Shown piece by piece: positions 37,391-52,042 of a DNA stretch of 64,000 nt (positions within the stretch are counted from its first letter, which is position 1; each line of letters begins with the position of its first letter). The DNA lies in contig NZ_CP095412.1 of assembly GCF_023016265.1 (NCBI RefSeq), positions 682,001-746,000 on the forward strand, read 5' to 3'. A program made the position numbers and the translations under genes. Below the pieces are notes generated by a model. The model did no database searches, had not been told where the DNA came from, and worked only from the letters and a program-made list of their open reading frames with translations. The stretch is from Blastococcus sp. PRF04-17. Lineage in GTDB: Bacteria > Actinomycetota > Actinomycetes > Mycobacteriales > Geodermatophilaceae.

Positions 37391-38248
37391 TCAGATATTG
37401 CCCCGGCGTCTCAGGTAGCGCTCGAACTCGCGGGCGATCTGGTCGCCGTTGGCCTGGGAGAGGTCCACCTCGGTGGCTCGCTCCTCGAGCGAGCGCACGT
37501 ACTCGACGACCTCGGCGTCCTCGTTGGCCATCTCGTCGACGGTCTTGACCCAGTCCTCGGCCTGCTGCGGCAGCGCGCCGAGCGGCACGGTCAGCTCGAG
37601 GACCTCCTCCACCCGCTGCAGCAGGGCCACGGTGGCCCGCGGCGACGGCGGCTGCGACACGTAGTGGGGGACGGCGGCCCAGAAACTGATCGCCGGCAGA
37701 CCGGCCTGCACGCACGCGTCCTGGAACACGCCGAGGATGCCGGTGGGCCCCTCGTAGCGCGAGGTCTCCAGGCCGTAGGCCCGTGCGGACTCCGAGTCGT
37801 AGGCGGAACCGGTCACGGGCGTGGGCCGGGTGTGCGGCGTGTCGGCCAGCAGCGCGCCGAGTGCCACCACGATCGAGACGTCGAGCTCCTCGAGGATCGC
37901 CAGCAGTTCCTCGCAGAACCCGCGCCAGCGCATGTTCGGCTCGATGCCGCGGATGAGGACGACGTCCCGGTCGCTGTCCGGCGGCCGGGCGACCGAGATG
38001 CGGGTCGTGGGCCACTCGATCCGCCGGCTCACGCCGCCGACTTGCGAGACGGTCGGGCGGTTGACCTGGAAGTCGTAGTAGTCCTCGGGGTCGAGCGCGG
38101 CCAGCGGCTTGGCGTCCCAGATGAGCTCGAGGTGCTCGACCGCGCCCGTCGCGGCGTCCCCGGCGTCGTTCCAGCCCTCGAACGCGACGACCACGAGCGG
38201 GTCGGTCAGCTGGGGCAGGTCCGCGGGGATGGACGTCGGGTCGGTCAC
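37391..38248 (-). CDS. PAC2-family protein (proteasome-assembly-chaperone-like fold)
   Basis: 285 aa from GTG 38248. The PAC2 signature DPLVVVAFEGWNDAGDAA stands near residues 17-34; DVVLIRGIEPNMRWRGF and VVALGALLADTPHTRP follow. The C-terminal 60 residues form a charged helix (ANEDAEVVEYVRSLEERA). The family resembles eukaryotic PAC2 and archaeal PbaB-like folds, but its bacterial role is unproven. Divergent from metH, as in Mycobacterium (Rv2125 beside Rv2124c). Confidence 0.9.
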   Translation of the reverse strand: MTDPTSIPADLPQLTDPLVVVAFEGWNDAGDAATGAVEHLELIWDAKPLAALDPEDYYDFQVNRPTVSQVGGVSRRIEWPTTRISVARPPDSDRDVVLIRGIEPNMRWRGFCEELLAILEELDVSIVVALGALLADTPHTRPTPVTGSAYDSESARAYGLETSRYEGPTGILGVFQDACVQAGLPAISFWAAVPHYVSQPPSPRATVALLQRVEEVLELTVPLGALPQQAEDWVKTVDEMANEDAEVVEYVRSLEERATEVDLSQANGDQIAREFERYLRRRGNI

Positions 38249-38516
38249 CCCTGCAACCCTACGTCGGTCCCGCCGTCCGGCCCTGCTCCGCGAACCGCGG
38301 GCCCTCCCGTCGAGGGAGTGCGCCGCCGCTCGCTCAGGGACCCCTGTGGCGCACGGGACGGACCGTTCCAACACGGCTGCTCCATTTGGCGGCAGGTGAG
38401 ACCATGGGTGCCGACATCGGGAACGCCCAGGCCTGGGCCAGCCCGCCGGGGTGACGGAGCTCCCGCAACGGACCGAGCCCGCACGCCCACCTAGAGGAAC
38501 CACTGGGGATCAACCT

Positions 38517-42317
<3,801 letters not shown>

Positions 42318-42438
42318 GCTGATCTCCCGGCGCGGTCCGCCCCGAGCATTGACCACAAACCCTGCTCATGAACATCATGGACCGCGCACTCGATGGCGGG
42401 GGCGGCCGGCGGACCGCCTCGTCGATCGGAGATCACCC

Positions 42439-43623
42439 ATGACGGAGTACGACCCGCTCTCGGCCGAGGTCCTCGACGACCCGGGTCCCGCCCACGCGCG
42501 GCTGCTGGCCGAGTGCCCGGTGCACCGGTTCGAGGGTTTCGAGCCGCCCTTCTACACGTTGTCGCGCTACGAGGACGTGGCATGGGCGCTCAAGGACACG
42601 ACCACGTTCTCCAGCCGGTACGGGCAGGGCCCGCGCTTCACCGAGGAGCGCGGCATGAAGTCCGACCCACCGATGCACACGTTCTTCCGCCGCCTGGTGA
42701 GCAAGGCGTTCACGCCCCGCGCCGTCGCGGCGATGGAGCCACGGATCGACGGCATCGTCACCGACCTGATCGACGCCTTCGTCGACCGGGGCGAGGGCGA
42801 CCTGCACCACGAGCTCGCCTATCCGCTGCCGACGATCGTGATCGCCGAGATGCTGGGGGTCCCCGCCGAGGACCGGGACCGCTTCAAGGCGTGGTCGGAC
42901 GCCTGGGTGACCGCGATGGGGTCCACGACGCCCGAGCTCTGGGCCGACGAGATCGCCGAGATGCGCGGCTACATCCACGAGCACGTCGCGGAGCGGCAGC
43001 GCCGCGACGCGGCCGGACTGGCGCTGCCGGACGACCTGGTCTCGGCGCTGGTCGTCGCCGAGGAGGACGGCGAGCGTCTGGACGCAGAGGGGATCGTCAA
43101 CGTCGTCCGGCAACTGCTCGTCGGTGGCAACGAGACGACGACCTCCCTGCTGACCAACGCGCTCCTGCGGCTGACCGAGCAGCCCGGGCTGCTGGATCGC
43201 ATCCGGGAGGATCCGGCCCTCGCCGAGGTCGCGGTGGAGGAGAGTCTCCGCTTCGACGCCCCGGTCCTCGGCCTGTTCCGCACGACCACGTGTCCGGTCG
43301 AGCGGCACGGCGTGGTCATCCCCGAGGGCGAGAAGGTGATGCTGCTGTACTCGGCGGCCAACCGGGATCCGGCGGTCTTCGAGGACCCCGACGTCTTCTC
43401 GCTCGACCGCGCGGCCCACGAGGTGCGCAGGCATCTCGCCTTCGGCTTCGGCATCCATGTGTGCCTGGGCGCCGGTCTGGCCCGGCTCGAAGGGCGCATC
43501 GTCCTCCAGCAGGTCGCGCGGCGCCTTCGGGACCTGGAGATCACCGCGCCGCCGCAGCGGATCGAGCCCTTCATGCTGTGGGGCAAGGCCACCCTCCCGG
43601 CGAGGTGGACCCCGCCGTCCTGA
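42439..43623 (+). CDS. Cytochrome P450
   Basis: 394 aa from ATG 42439. I-helix oxygen-binding LVGGNETTTSLLTNAL near residue 235, ExxR in AVEESLRFDAP near 270, and heme-Cys loop AFGFGIHVCLGAGLAR near 340. Typical soluble bacterial CYP oxidising a small organic substrate with ferredoxin partners not encoded nearby. Not obviously tied to metH, 121 nt upstream. Confidence 0.95.
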   Translation: MTEYDPLSAEVLDDPGPAHARLLAECPVHRFEGFEPPFYTLSRYEDVAWALKDTTTFSSRYGQGPRFTEERGMKSDPPMHTFFRRLVSKAFTPRAVAAMEPRIDGIVTDLIDAFVDRGEGDLHHELAYPLPTIVIAEMLGVPAEDRDRFKAWSDAWVTAMGSTTPELWADEIAEMRGYIHEHVAERQRRDAAGLALPDDLVSALVVAEEDGERLDAEGIVNVVRQLLVGGNETTTSLLTNALLRLTEQPGLLDRIREDPALAEVAVEESLRFDAPVLGLFRTTTCPVERHGVVIPEGEKVMLLYSAANRDPAVFEDPDVFSLDRAAHEVRRHLAFGFGIHVCLGAGLARLEGRIVLQQVARRLRDLEITAPPQRIEPFMLWGKATLPARWTPPS

Positions 43624-43694
43624 GGCAGGCAGGCCCCCGAACATCACATTTCAATAACGCGGTTTCCTGGGTACCTTGTTCTCGTCCGCCGGAA

Positions 43695-43880
43695 CTCCGT
43701 CCTCGACCGAGGGCGTCGGCGTGGCACCGCCGAACCGTGCGCGGCCCCCGGGCCGGGCGTGGACCGGGGACCCGTGGTTCCTCTGGGGTGAATCCTGGGC
43801 GCACGCGTGCGCCCGGGTAGGGCGACTTTCCCGCCCGAACCCGTCAGCTAACTCGGTAGGCGGTGAAGGGAAGAACGGAG
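43695..43880 (+). promoter_or_regulatory. ydaO-yuaA-type (cyclic di-AMP) riboswitch
   Basis: Conserved blocks in order: CGCCGAACCG, CCGGGGACCC, GGGGTGAATCC, GGTAGGGCGAC, then CCCGAACCCGTCAGCTAACT, CGGTAGGCG and GGAGAGC. CTCCGT at 43695 pairs with ACGGAG at 43875 to close the outer stem. It ends 10 nt before the GTG of the downstream gene, so c-di-AMP would lower expression of that cell-wall protein. Confidence 0.95.
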
Positions 43881-43890
43881 AGCCGCCCCT

Positions 43891-44796
43891 GTGGCGACCC
43901 TGAAGCTGCACGCTGCACCACCTCCGGACGGCGAGACCGCCGCGGCCGACGACCTCGAGACCACCGCGCTGCTGGCGCAGCCGGGCCCTCGTCGCGGCCG
44001 GCCTCGCACGAGGGCACCGCAGTCGCGCGTCGCGTATGCGCTGGGCACGGCCATCGTCTGCTCCGTCGCCTTCCTCGATCTCATGGGCGGGGAACCCGCG
44101 ACGGCCACCCCGCAGTCCGAGTCGGTGGCCGTCGCCGCCGCGCTCGGCATCTCCGGCACCGGCGCCGAGGCCGACGAGCCGCCGGTCGAGAACCCGGTGC
44201 TGCTGGAGCAGTTGGCCGCCAGCCGCGCCCAGCGCGACGCGCGCCAGGCAGCCGCGGTCGCCTCGCAGGCGCAGGCCGAGCAGGCCGCCAAGGCCAAGGC
44301 GGAGGCCGAGGCCCGCGCCGCCGCGGAGGCCGCCGCGGCCGCGGAGCGCGCCGCAGCGGCCGCGGCCGCCGCCGAGGCGGAGGACCAGGCGGCGGCGGCC
44401 GTGTCGGCCGCCGCCGGCACCGCCGTCAGCGCGATCGCGCAGATCAACAACAGCGCCGGGCCGTTGCGGGACGTCGCCCAGGCCGCCGCCAACGCCGTCG
44501 TCAGCAACGTGCCCGGCGCCGCCAACATCACCCTCGGGGGCACCCGCGCCAGCGCCGCCGACCCGGGCGGGCACCCGTCCGGCCTGGCCGTGGACTACAT
44601 GGTCATGGGGGACGCGGCGCTCGGTGACGCGATCGTCGCGTACCACATCGCCCACTGGGACGAGCTCCGGGTGGACTACATCATCTGGCAGCAGCGGATG
44701 CTGTCGTCGCCGGGCGGCTCCTGGTCGATGATGGAGGACCGGGGGAGCGCTACCGCGAACCACTACGACCACCCGCACGTGAACTACCGAGGCTGA
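43891..44796 (+). CDS. Exported/membrane-anchored cell-wall protein with ARB_07466-like domain
   Basis: 301 aa, GTG start. A membrane anchor or signal helix near residues 48-64 (VAYALGTAIVCSVAFLDLM), an Ala/Glu-rich coiled coil at about 110-170 (QAEQAAKAKAEAEARAAAE), then a C-terminal domain with HPSGLAVDYMVMGD, YIIWQQRML and HYDHPHVNYRG. The His/Asp set looks like a peptidase-like metal site related to D-Ala-D-Ala peptidase folds. Under direct c-di-AMP riboswitch control, as are many actinobacterial Rpf/NlpC cell-wall hydrolases, so peptidoglycan remodelling is the best inference. Confidence 0.85.
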   Translation: MATLKLHAAPPPDGETAAADDLETTALLAQPGPRRGRPRTRAPQSRVAYALGTAIVCSVAFLDLMGGEPATATPQSESVAVAAALGISGTGAEADEPPVENPVLLEQLAASRAQRDARQAAAVASQAQAEQAAKAKAEAEARAAAEAAAAAERAAAAAAAAEAEDQAAAAVSAAAGTAVSAIAQINNSAGPLRDVAQAAANAVVSNVPGAANITLGGTRASAADPGGHPSGLAVDYMVMGDAALGDAIVAYHIAHWDELRVDYIIWQQRMLSSPGGSWSMMEDRGSATANHYDHPHVNYRG

Positions 44797-44800
44797 CCGC

Positions 44801-45776
44801 GTGCGCGTCCTCGTGACCGGCAGCGCCGCCACCTGGGCGAGGCGCTGGTCCGCACCCTGCGGGAGTCGGGGGACGACGTCGTCGGCCTCGACGTGCTGCC
44901 GTCGCCGACCACCGACGTGACCGCGTCGGTCACCGACCGCGCCGCGGTGCGGTCGGCGCTGGACGGCGTCGAGGCGGTGCTGCACACCGCGACGCTGCAC
45001 AAGCCGCACGTGGGGTCGCACTCGCGGCAGGACTTCGTCGCCACGAACGTCGTCGGCACCCTGGTGCTGCTCGAGGAGTCGGTCGCCGCCGGCGTGCGCG
45101 CTTCGTGCACACGAGCACGACGAGTGCCTTCGGCCGGGCGCTGGTCCCTGCCGAGGGCGAGCCGGCCGCCTGGATCACCGAGGACGTCGTCCCGCGGCCG
45201 AGGAACGTCTACGGGGTCACCAAGGTCGCCTCCGAGGATCTCTGCGAGCTGGTCGCACGCGATGCCGGCCTGCCGGTCGTCGTCCTGCGGACCTCGCGGT
45301 TCTTCCCCGAGCAGGACGACGACGAGCAGCGGGCCGGCCGGTTCCCCGACACCAACCTCAAGGTCAACGAACTGCTGTACCGGCGGGTGGACCTCGCGGA
45401 CGTGGTGGGCGTTCACCTCGCGACGCTGGAGCGGGCGGCGGCGATCGGGTTCGGGCGGTACGTCGTCAGCGCCACCACGCCGTTCGGGCCCGGGGACCTG
45501 GCCGAGCTGCGCAGGGACGCGCCGGCGGTGGTCGAGCGGCTGTTCCCCGACTACCGCGAGGTCTACGAGCGGCTGGGCTGGGAGATGCTGCCGTCGATCG
45601 ACCGGGTGTACGTCAACGCCCGGGCACGAGCGGAGCTGGGGTGGGTACCGCGGTATGACTTCGGCCACGCCCTGGACCTGCTCCGCGCGGGCCAGGAACC
45701 GCGGAGTGCGCTCGCGACCAGCATCGGGACGAAGGGCTACCACGCCGAGACGACGGGGCCGTACACCCGGCGCTGA
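44801..45776 (+). CDS. NAD-dependent epimerase/dehydratase, two frameshifts
   Basis: GTG 44801 opens VRVLVTGSA; a missing G or so near 44828 breaks the expected GxxGxxG loop, and the next frame gives LRESGDDVVGLDVLPSP, VLHTATLHKPHVGSHS and NVVGTLVLLEESVAAGV. A second break near 45100 (one C missing) leads to RFVHTSTTSAFGRALVPAE, then the catalytic Tyr/Lys in YGVTKVASEDLC. Joined it is an extended SDR of about 325 aa with a C-terminal domain for a sugar nucleotide or similar ligand. Two breaks in one gene could mean real decay, but neighbours show the same error type. Confidence 0.8.
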
Positions 45777-45813
45777 CGCACCGGCGGCGGGTTCGTGCCT
45801 ACCGTGGTCGGCG

Positions 45814-46512
45814 ATGGCTACCGACCGGTCCTTGCGCGCCGTCCTCTTCGACATGGACGGCACGCTCGTCGAGACCGAACAGCTGTGGGGCGAGGCGATG
45901 TTCGAGCTCGCCGCACGCCTCGGCGGACGCATGTCGGACGAGGCGCGGTCCCGCACGGTGGGCACGAGCATGCGGACGGCGATGGGCATCCTGCACGCAG
46001 ACCTCGGCATCCTCCGGACCGAGGCGGAGCTCCGGGCCGATGCCGCCTGGATCGAGGCGCGCGTGGCCGAGCTGATGGCCGACGGCATCGTCTGGCGGTC
46101 CGGGGCCCCGCAGCTGCTGCTGGCCGTGCGTGCCGCCGGTCTGGCCACGGCCCTGGTGACGACGACGCCGCGGCTGCTGGCCGACATCGTGCTGCGGTCG
46201 ATGCGCGAGGACCTGGGGACCGACCCGTTCGACCTGAGCGTGTGCGGCGACGAGGTGCCCGCCCGGAAGCCCGACCCGGCGCCCTACCTGCAGGCGATGG
46301 CCACGCTGGGCGTGCAGCCCGCCGAGTGCGTGGTGCTCGAGGACTCCGCCGCCGGCATCACCGCCGGGCTTGCCGCCGGCGCCGTCGTGGTGGGCGTGCC
46401 GATGATGCAGGCCGTCGAGCCGGCGGACGGGCTGGTCCTGCTGGACGGCCTGGAGGGGCTGGGCGTGGCCGAGCTCGCCGCCGTGCTGGCGGACGGGGAG
46501 CTCGTGGCCTAG
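45814..46512 (+). CDS. HAD-family phosphohydrolase
   Basis: 232 aa from ATG 45814. Motif I DMDGTLVET at residues 12-20 (nucleophile Asp), motif II TTTP near 118, Lys in ARKPDPAPYL near 155, and motif IV LEDSAAGITAG near 180. Cap type C1 (beta-phosphoglucomutase/phosphatase-like, with the GTSMRTAMG region). Dephosphorylates a small metabolite; substrate unknown. Its end overlaps the convergent amidohydrolase by 4 nt. Confidence 0.92.
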   Translation: MATDRSLRAVLFDMDGTLVETEQLWGEAMFELAARLGGRMSDEARSRTVGTSMRTAMGILHADLGILRTEAELRADAAWIEARVAELMADGIVWRSGAPQLLLAVRAAGLATALVTTTPRLLADIVLRSMREDLGTDPFDLSVCGDEVPARKPDPAPYLQAMATLGVQPAECVVLEDSAAGITAGLAAGAVVVGVPMMQAVEPADGLVLLDGLEGLGVAELAAVLADGELVA

Positions 46513-47689
46513 TAAGCGGTCTCCCACCTGCGCGCGACCACGAGCCGGGGTCGTTGCAGGGCCGCGATGTCGGTGAGCGGGTCGCCGTCGACGAGCAGCA
46601 GGTCGGCGTCGAGCCCGGGCGCCAGTCGCCCGGTGCGGTCCGCCAGCCCGCAGGATGCCGCGGCGGCCGAGGTGGCGGCCGCGAGCGCCTCGGCTGACGG
46701 CATGCCGCACTCGCGGACGAGGTCGAGCACCGCCATCGGCACCAGCCCGTGCGTCTTGCTCGGGCCGATGCCGGCGTCAGTTCCGGCCGTGAGCGGCACG
46801 CCCGCCCGGTGCAGCTCGGCGACGTGGGGGAGATGCAGCTCGTAGCTCATCCCGGCCGCCTGGAGCCGCGCCTGCACGTGTGGGGGCGGCTCCACCCCCG
46901 GTACCCGGCCGAGGGTCGGACAGACGGCGATGTCGCCCTTCGCGAGGCGGCGGGCCAGCCGTTCGGGCAGGCGTGCGCCGTCCCGGGTGACGCAGCTGCA
47001 GTGCTCATCCCGTCGACGCCGGCGGCGGCCGCGTCCTCGACCGCCGTCAGGCTGTGGGCGTGTGCTGTCACGGGCAGACCGAGCCGGTGCGCCTCGTCGA
47101 CGGCGGCGCGGAGCGCGTCGGCCGGGAACTGAGGAGCCAGCATGTCGGTGCCGGCTGTCATGACTCCGCCGCTCGCCATGATCTTCACGACGTCGGCCCC
47201 GCGCTCCGCTCGCTCGGCGACGGCTCGCCGGAGGGCCTCGATGCCGGCCGCCTCACCGCCCATCGACGCGCAGTGCCCGCCGGGGGAGGTGATGGGCGGC
47301 CCAGCCGCGAGCAACCGCGGACCGCCGTCGCCGCTGTCCCTCCGGTCCAGCACGGCCCACTCGTGGTCGCCGAGGTCGCGCACGGTCGTGACGCCGGCCG
47401 CGAGCTGCTGCTGCAGCGCGGTGTCGATGACGGCACGGAGCTCGTCGCGGCTGAGTCCTGGGATCCGGTCCAGGGCAGCGGGTCCGCCGTCACCACACAG
47501 GTGCACGTGGGTGTCGATCAGCCCCGGGAGCAGCGTCGTCCCCGACAAGTGGGTCACCGGGCAGCCGTCCGGTGCGGCGGCGGACGCCGGCTCCACGCCG
47601 ACGATGGCGCCGTCCTCCACGAGGACGAGGACACCTCCAGGCATCGCCTGCCTGCCGTCGAAAGCGCTGTCGGCCCGGTACCCGCGCAC
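46509..47689 (-). CDS. Amidohydrolase-family protein (imidazolonepropionase-like), one frameshift
   Basis: First part from 47689: TLLPGLIDTHVHLCGDGG (metal HxH), KIMASGGVMTAG (bridging Lys) and VTAHAHSLTAVEDA (metal His). The frame breaks near 47005: GGGATGAGCAC should read GGGATCGAGCAC, giving GIEHCSCVTRDG. The second frame then supplies VPLTAGTDAGIGPSKTHG (metal Asp) and the C-terminal TGRLAPGLDADLLLVDGDPL. Joined length about 393 aa. It hydrolyses a C-N bond (dipeptidase, prolidase-like or imidazolonepropionase-like); substrate unknown. Confidence 0.85.
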
Positions 47690-47732
47690 GCTGCCCTCCT
47701 CGCGGCTGGGATGCGCGGACCCTAGTCCCGAT

Positions 47733-48165
47733 TCACAGGTACTGCTTGTACGTCCGCGCCGCCGCCCGCAGGCCCGCGGCCTCGTAGAACGCGTACGCGT
47801 CGGGGTCGTCGGCGGCCAGCTGGAGCTCGTAGCAACCGGCGGCTCGACCGCGGGCGCGCGCCGCGTCGAGGAGGAGGCGACCCACGCCGGATCGCCGGTG
47901 GGCCGCGTCCACGACGACGTTCTCGTCCAGCAGGTACGGCCGCCCGTCCCGTGCGGCGTTCGCCAGCACCGTGAGGTCGACTGTGCCCACCAGCTGGCCG
48001 GCGCGCTCGACGACGAGCACGGTGCGGCCGGGCGTGCCCAGGGTCGCAGCCCAGGCGTCGGTGATCGCGGAGCCGTCGGGCCGTTCGAGCTCGCGGTACA
48101 GCTCGGTAGGGCCTGCCCACCGCCGGCAGGTCTTCGAGGGCGGCGGACCGCACCGTGACAGCCAC
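47733..48165 (-). CDS. GNAT N-acetyltransferase, one frameshift
   Basis: GTG at 48165 opens VAVTVRSAALEDLPAVG; the frame shifts near 48115, after which LYRELERPDGSAITDAWAA and VVERAGQLVGTVDL lead to the acetyl-CoA loop VVDAAHRRSGVGRLLLDAA and the C-terminal YAFYEAAGLR. Joined length about 144 aa, one GNAT domain of unknown substrate. Sits between amidohydrolase and RecB-like gene on the same strand. Confidence 0.8.
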
Positions 48166-48181
48166 CTGCGTCGCGACCGTT

Positions 48182-49099
48182 CTAATCCCGTTCGACGGCC
48201 GGCAGGGAGGCCCAGCCGGCGGCCGCCGCCGCCTCGGCCGGAAACGGCGGGGGCGTGCCACCGAATGCCGGGCAGAGGGCCTGGTGGTCGCACCAGCCGC
48301 ACAACCGGGTCGGGTTGGGGCGGAAGTCGCCGGTGGCGACCGCCCGCTCGATCGCGGCCCAGATGGCTTGCAGCGTCCGCTCGAACCGCACCAGCTCCGC
48401 CTCGTCGGGGGAGTAGGTGAGCGCGTCGCCGTCCCCCAGGTAGAGCAGCTTGAGCTGGGCGGCGACGACGCCACGGGTGCGCCAGAGCACCAGCGCGTAG
48501 AACTTCATCTGGAACAGCGCCTTGGCCTCGAACGCCTCGCGCGGGATCGACCCGGTCTTGTAGTCGACGACCCGCAGCGCGCCGCTGGGCGCCACGTCGA
48601 GGCGGTCGACGTAGCCGCGCAGCAGCAGCCCGTCGGGCAGGGTCACCTCGACCAGCTCCTCGCGGCCGTGCGGCTGGATGCGGGTCGGGTCCTCGAGCGT
48701 GAAGTACTTCTCGACCAGCCTGCCGGCCGAGGCGAGCCACGCCTCCACGGACTCGGGCGCGTTGGGGTCGCTCTCGGCGCCGTCCTCCTGGGCCACGGCG
48801 AACAGCTCGGCGATGCCCGGCTCGTCGCGCAGCTCGGCCCAGGCCGGCTCGAGCAGCTCCAGGGCCGCCTCGGGGGTGCGGCGGGCCGCGGGCAGGTCGT
48901 AGAGGCGCTCCAGCACGCTGTGCACCAGGGTGCCGCGGACCGCCGCGAGGCTCTTGCGCTCGGGCAGCCGGTCGATGGTGCGGAAGCGGTAGAGCAGCGG
49001 GCAGGTCTTGAAGTCGGCGGCGCGGCTCGGCGACAGCGACGGCCGGCGGGGCGCCTGGGCGTCGTCGGTCGCCGGGGTCGCATCAACCATCGCCGTCAT
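48182..49099 (-). CDS. RecB-like PD-(D/E)XK exonuclease with Fe-S cysteines
   Basis: 305 aa from ATG 49099 (49090 possible). LSPSRAADFKTCPLLYRFR carries the first Cys; GTLVHSVLERLYD an early motif; RVVDYKTGS is the D..DYK catalytic block near residue 195; LCGWCDHQALCPAFGG near 270-285 gives three more Cys. One plus three Cys is the Cas4/AddB-type 4Fe-4S pattern. Single-strand DNA nuclease probably acting in repair. Ortholog-like position to Rv2119, divergent from trmI. Confidence 0.9.
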   Translation of the reverse strand: MTAMVDATPATDDAQAPRRPSLSPSRAADFKTCPLLYRFRTIDRLPERKSLAAVRGTLVHSVLERLYDLPAARRTPEAALELLEPAWAELRDEPGIAELFAVAQEDGAESDPNAPESVEAWLASAGRLVEKYFTLEDPTRIQPHGREELVEVTLPDGLLLRGYVDRLDVAPSGALRVVDYKTGSIPREAFEAKALFQMKFYALVLWRTRGVVAAQLKLLYLGDGDALTYSPDEAELVRFERTLQAIWAAIERAVATGDFRPNPTRLCGWCDHQALCPAFGGTPPPFPAEAAAAAGWASLPAVERD

Positions 49100-49113
49100 G
49101 GGTCCGAGGCTAG

Positions 49114-50040
<927 letters not shown>

Positions 50041-50104
50041 GAAAGGACCCTCCTGCCCCCCAGCTCTCGCGAGTTCGGGCCGGGCCCCTGCAGGAGGGCC
50101 GCCT
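50041..50104. repeat. Dispersed GGCCCCCTGCAGGGGCC element, copy B (inverted)
   Basis: On the minus strand: GGCCCTCCTGCAGGGGCCCG, then CGCGAGAGCTGGGGGGCAGG and AGGGTCCTTTCT, matching copies A and C. It starts right after the trmI stop and may terminate that gene before the mpa promoter. Confidence 0.7.
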
Positions 50105-50213
50105 GGGACACGTGTGATCCCAGTCCTCCTGTGGCCCGCGAGCCCACAGCGGCCTGTCCCTCCCCGTGTATAGATTTGGTTCCTGGCTCCCCCGGAGTGT
50201 GTGGAGGTGCGCG

Positions 50214-52004
50214 ATGGGCCCCGGCTCGAGCAATGGTCCCGACGAGATGCGGGCGCGGCGGGAGCGTGACGTCGCCGCGCTGCTCAGCCAGATCTCCTAC
50301 CTCGAGGAAGAGATCGGCCTGCTCCGCCGCAAGGTCGCCGACAGCCCCCGCCAGGTGCGCCAGCTCGAGGAGCGGATCGCCGAGGCCGAGGGGCGGGCGG
50401 CGTTCCTCTCCGAGCGCAACGACAAGCTGGCCGGCACCCTCCGCGAGGCGCGCGAGCAGCTGGTGTCGCTCAAGGAGGAGGTCGACCGGCTGGGGCAGCC
50501 GCCGTCGGGCTACGGCATCTTCCTGACCCGGCACGAGGACGGCACCGTCGACGTGTTCACCGGCGGGCGCAAGCTGCGGGTGACGCTGTCGCCCAACGTC
50601 GAGGGCGACGAGCTCCGCACCGGCCAGGAGGTCATGCTCAACGAGGCGATGAACGTCGTCGAGGCGCGCGGCTTCGAGCGGGCCGGGGACGTCGTCATGC
50701 TCAAGGAGCTGCTCGAGCCGATCGACGGCGTGACGCCGCGGGCCCTGGTGATCGGCCACACCGACGAGGAGCGGGTGGTCTTCCTCGCCGACTCGCTCAC
50801 CGGTCAGCCCCTGCGCGTCGGCGACTCGCTGCTGCTGGAGACGCGGTCGGGCTACGTCTACGAGCGGATTCCGAAGAGCGAGGTCGAGGAGCTCGTCCTC
50901 GAAGAGGTCCCCGACATCGACTACGGCGACATCGGCGGCCTGTCCCGGCAGATCGAGCAGATCCGGGACGCCGTCGAGCTGCCGTTCCTCCACGCCGACC
51001 TGTTCCGCGAGTACGAGCTGCGGCCGCCCAAGGGCATCCTGCTGTACGGCCCGCCCGGATGCGGCAAGACGCTGATCGCCAAGGCGGTGGCCAACTCGCT
51101 GGCGAAGAAGGTCGCCGCCGCGAAGGGTGACGGCGACACGAACCAGGGGAAGTCCTACTTCCTCAACATCAAGGGCCCGGAGCTGCTCAACAAGTACGTC
51201 GGCGAGACCGAGCGGCACATCCGGCTGGTGTTCCAGCGGGCGCGGGAGAAGGCCAGCGAGGGCACACCGGTCATCGTGTTCTTCGACGAGATGGACTCGA
51301 TCTTCCGCACGCGTGGGTCCGGGGTCTCCTCCGACGTCGAGTCCACGATCGTGCCGCAGCTGCTCAGCGAGATCGACGGCGTCGAGGGGCTCGAGAACGT
51401 CATCGTCATCGGCGCCTCCAACCGCGAGGACATGATCGACCCGGCGATCCTGCGGCCGGGCCGGCTCGACGTGAAGATCAAGATCGAGCGTCCGGACGCG
51501 GAGGCCGCGCGCGACATCTTCAGCAAGTACCTGACGACGTCGCTGCCGATCAACCCCGACGACCTGGCCGAGCACGGCGGCAGCCGTGAGGCGACGATCG
51601 CGGGGATGATCCAGCGGACCGTCGAGCGCATGTACACCGAGAGCGAGGAGAACCGCTTCCTCGAGGTGACCTACGCCAACGGTGACAAGGAGGTCCTGTA
51701 CTTCAAGGACTTCAACTCCGGCGCCATGCTGCAGAACATCGTCGACCGCGCGAAGAAGATGGCGATCAAGGAGCACCTCGAGACCGGGACGTCGGGTCTG
51801 CGGGTGAGCCACCTGATGGCGGCCTGCCTCGACGAGTTCAAGGAGAACGAGGACCTGCCCAACACGACCAATCCCGACGACTGGGCGCGGATCTCGGGCA
51901 AGAAGGGCGAGCGGATCGTCTACATCCGCACGCTCATCAGCGGCAAGGGCAACGAGTCCGGCCGCGCCATCGACACGGCGACGAACACCGGCCAGTACCT
52001 GTAA
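50214..52004 (+). CDS. mpa: Proteasomal AAA ATPase (Mpa/ARC)
   Basis: 596 aa; ATG at 50214 begins [19 protein letters not shown]; an upstream GTG at 50166 is less likely. Coiled coil at about residues 10-75 recruits Pup; interdomain OB folds 80-230; Walker [16 protein letters not shown] near 278; Walker [13 protein letters not shown] near 352; Arg finger region [12 protein letters not shown]. It ends in GQYL, the penultimate-Tyr motif that docks on and opens the 20S proteasome. Unfolds pupylated proteins. Confidence 0.97.
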   Translation: MGPGSSNGPDEMRARRERDVAALLSQISYLEEEIGLLRRKVADSPRQVRQLEERIAEAEGRAAFLSERNDKLAGTLREAREQLVSLKEEVDRLGQPPSGYGIFLTRHEDGTVDVFTGGRKLRVTLSPNVEGDELRTGQEVMLNEAMNVVEARGFERAGDVVMLKELLEPIDGVTPRALVIGHTDEERVVFLADSLTGQPLRVGDSLLLETRSGYVYERIPKSEVEELVLEEVPDIDYGDIGGLSRQIEQIRDAVELPFLHADLFREYELRPPKGILLYGPPGCGKTLIAKAVANSLAKKVAAAKGDGDTNQGKSYFLNIKGPELLNKYVGETERHIRLVFQRAREKASEGTPVIVFFDEMDSIFRTRGSGVSSDVESTIVPQLLSEIDGVEGLENVIVIGASNREDMIDPAILRPGRLDVKIKIERPDAEAARDIFSKYLTTSLPINPDDLAEHGGSREATIAGMIQRTVERMYTESEENRFLEVTYANGDKEVLYFKDFNSGAMLQNIVDRAKKMAIKEHLETGTSGLRVSHLMAACLDEFKENEDLPNTTNPDDWARISGKKGERIVYIRTLISGKGNESGRAIDTATNTGQYL

Positions 52005-52042
52005 CCGCGGATGTCCCGACGCGCGCCTTCTAGGGTTGCGGC

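Noticed and set aside
38249-38516. Possible cobalamin, SAM or SAH riboswitch upstream of metH (GGGAAC and CCCGCAACGG blocks)
   Set aside because: The spacing between the blocks is too long and the B12 box and other core elements are missing; a B12-off switch before a B12-dependent enzyme would also be unusual.
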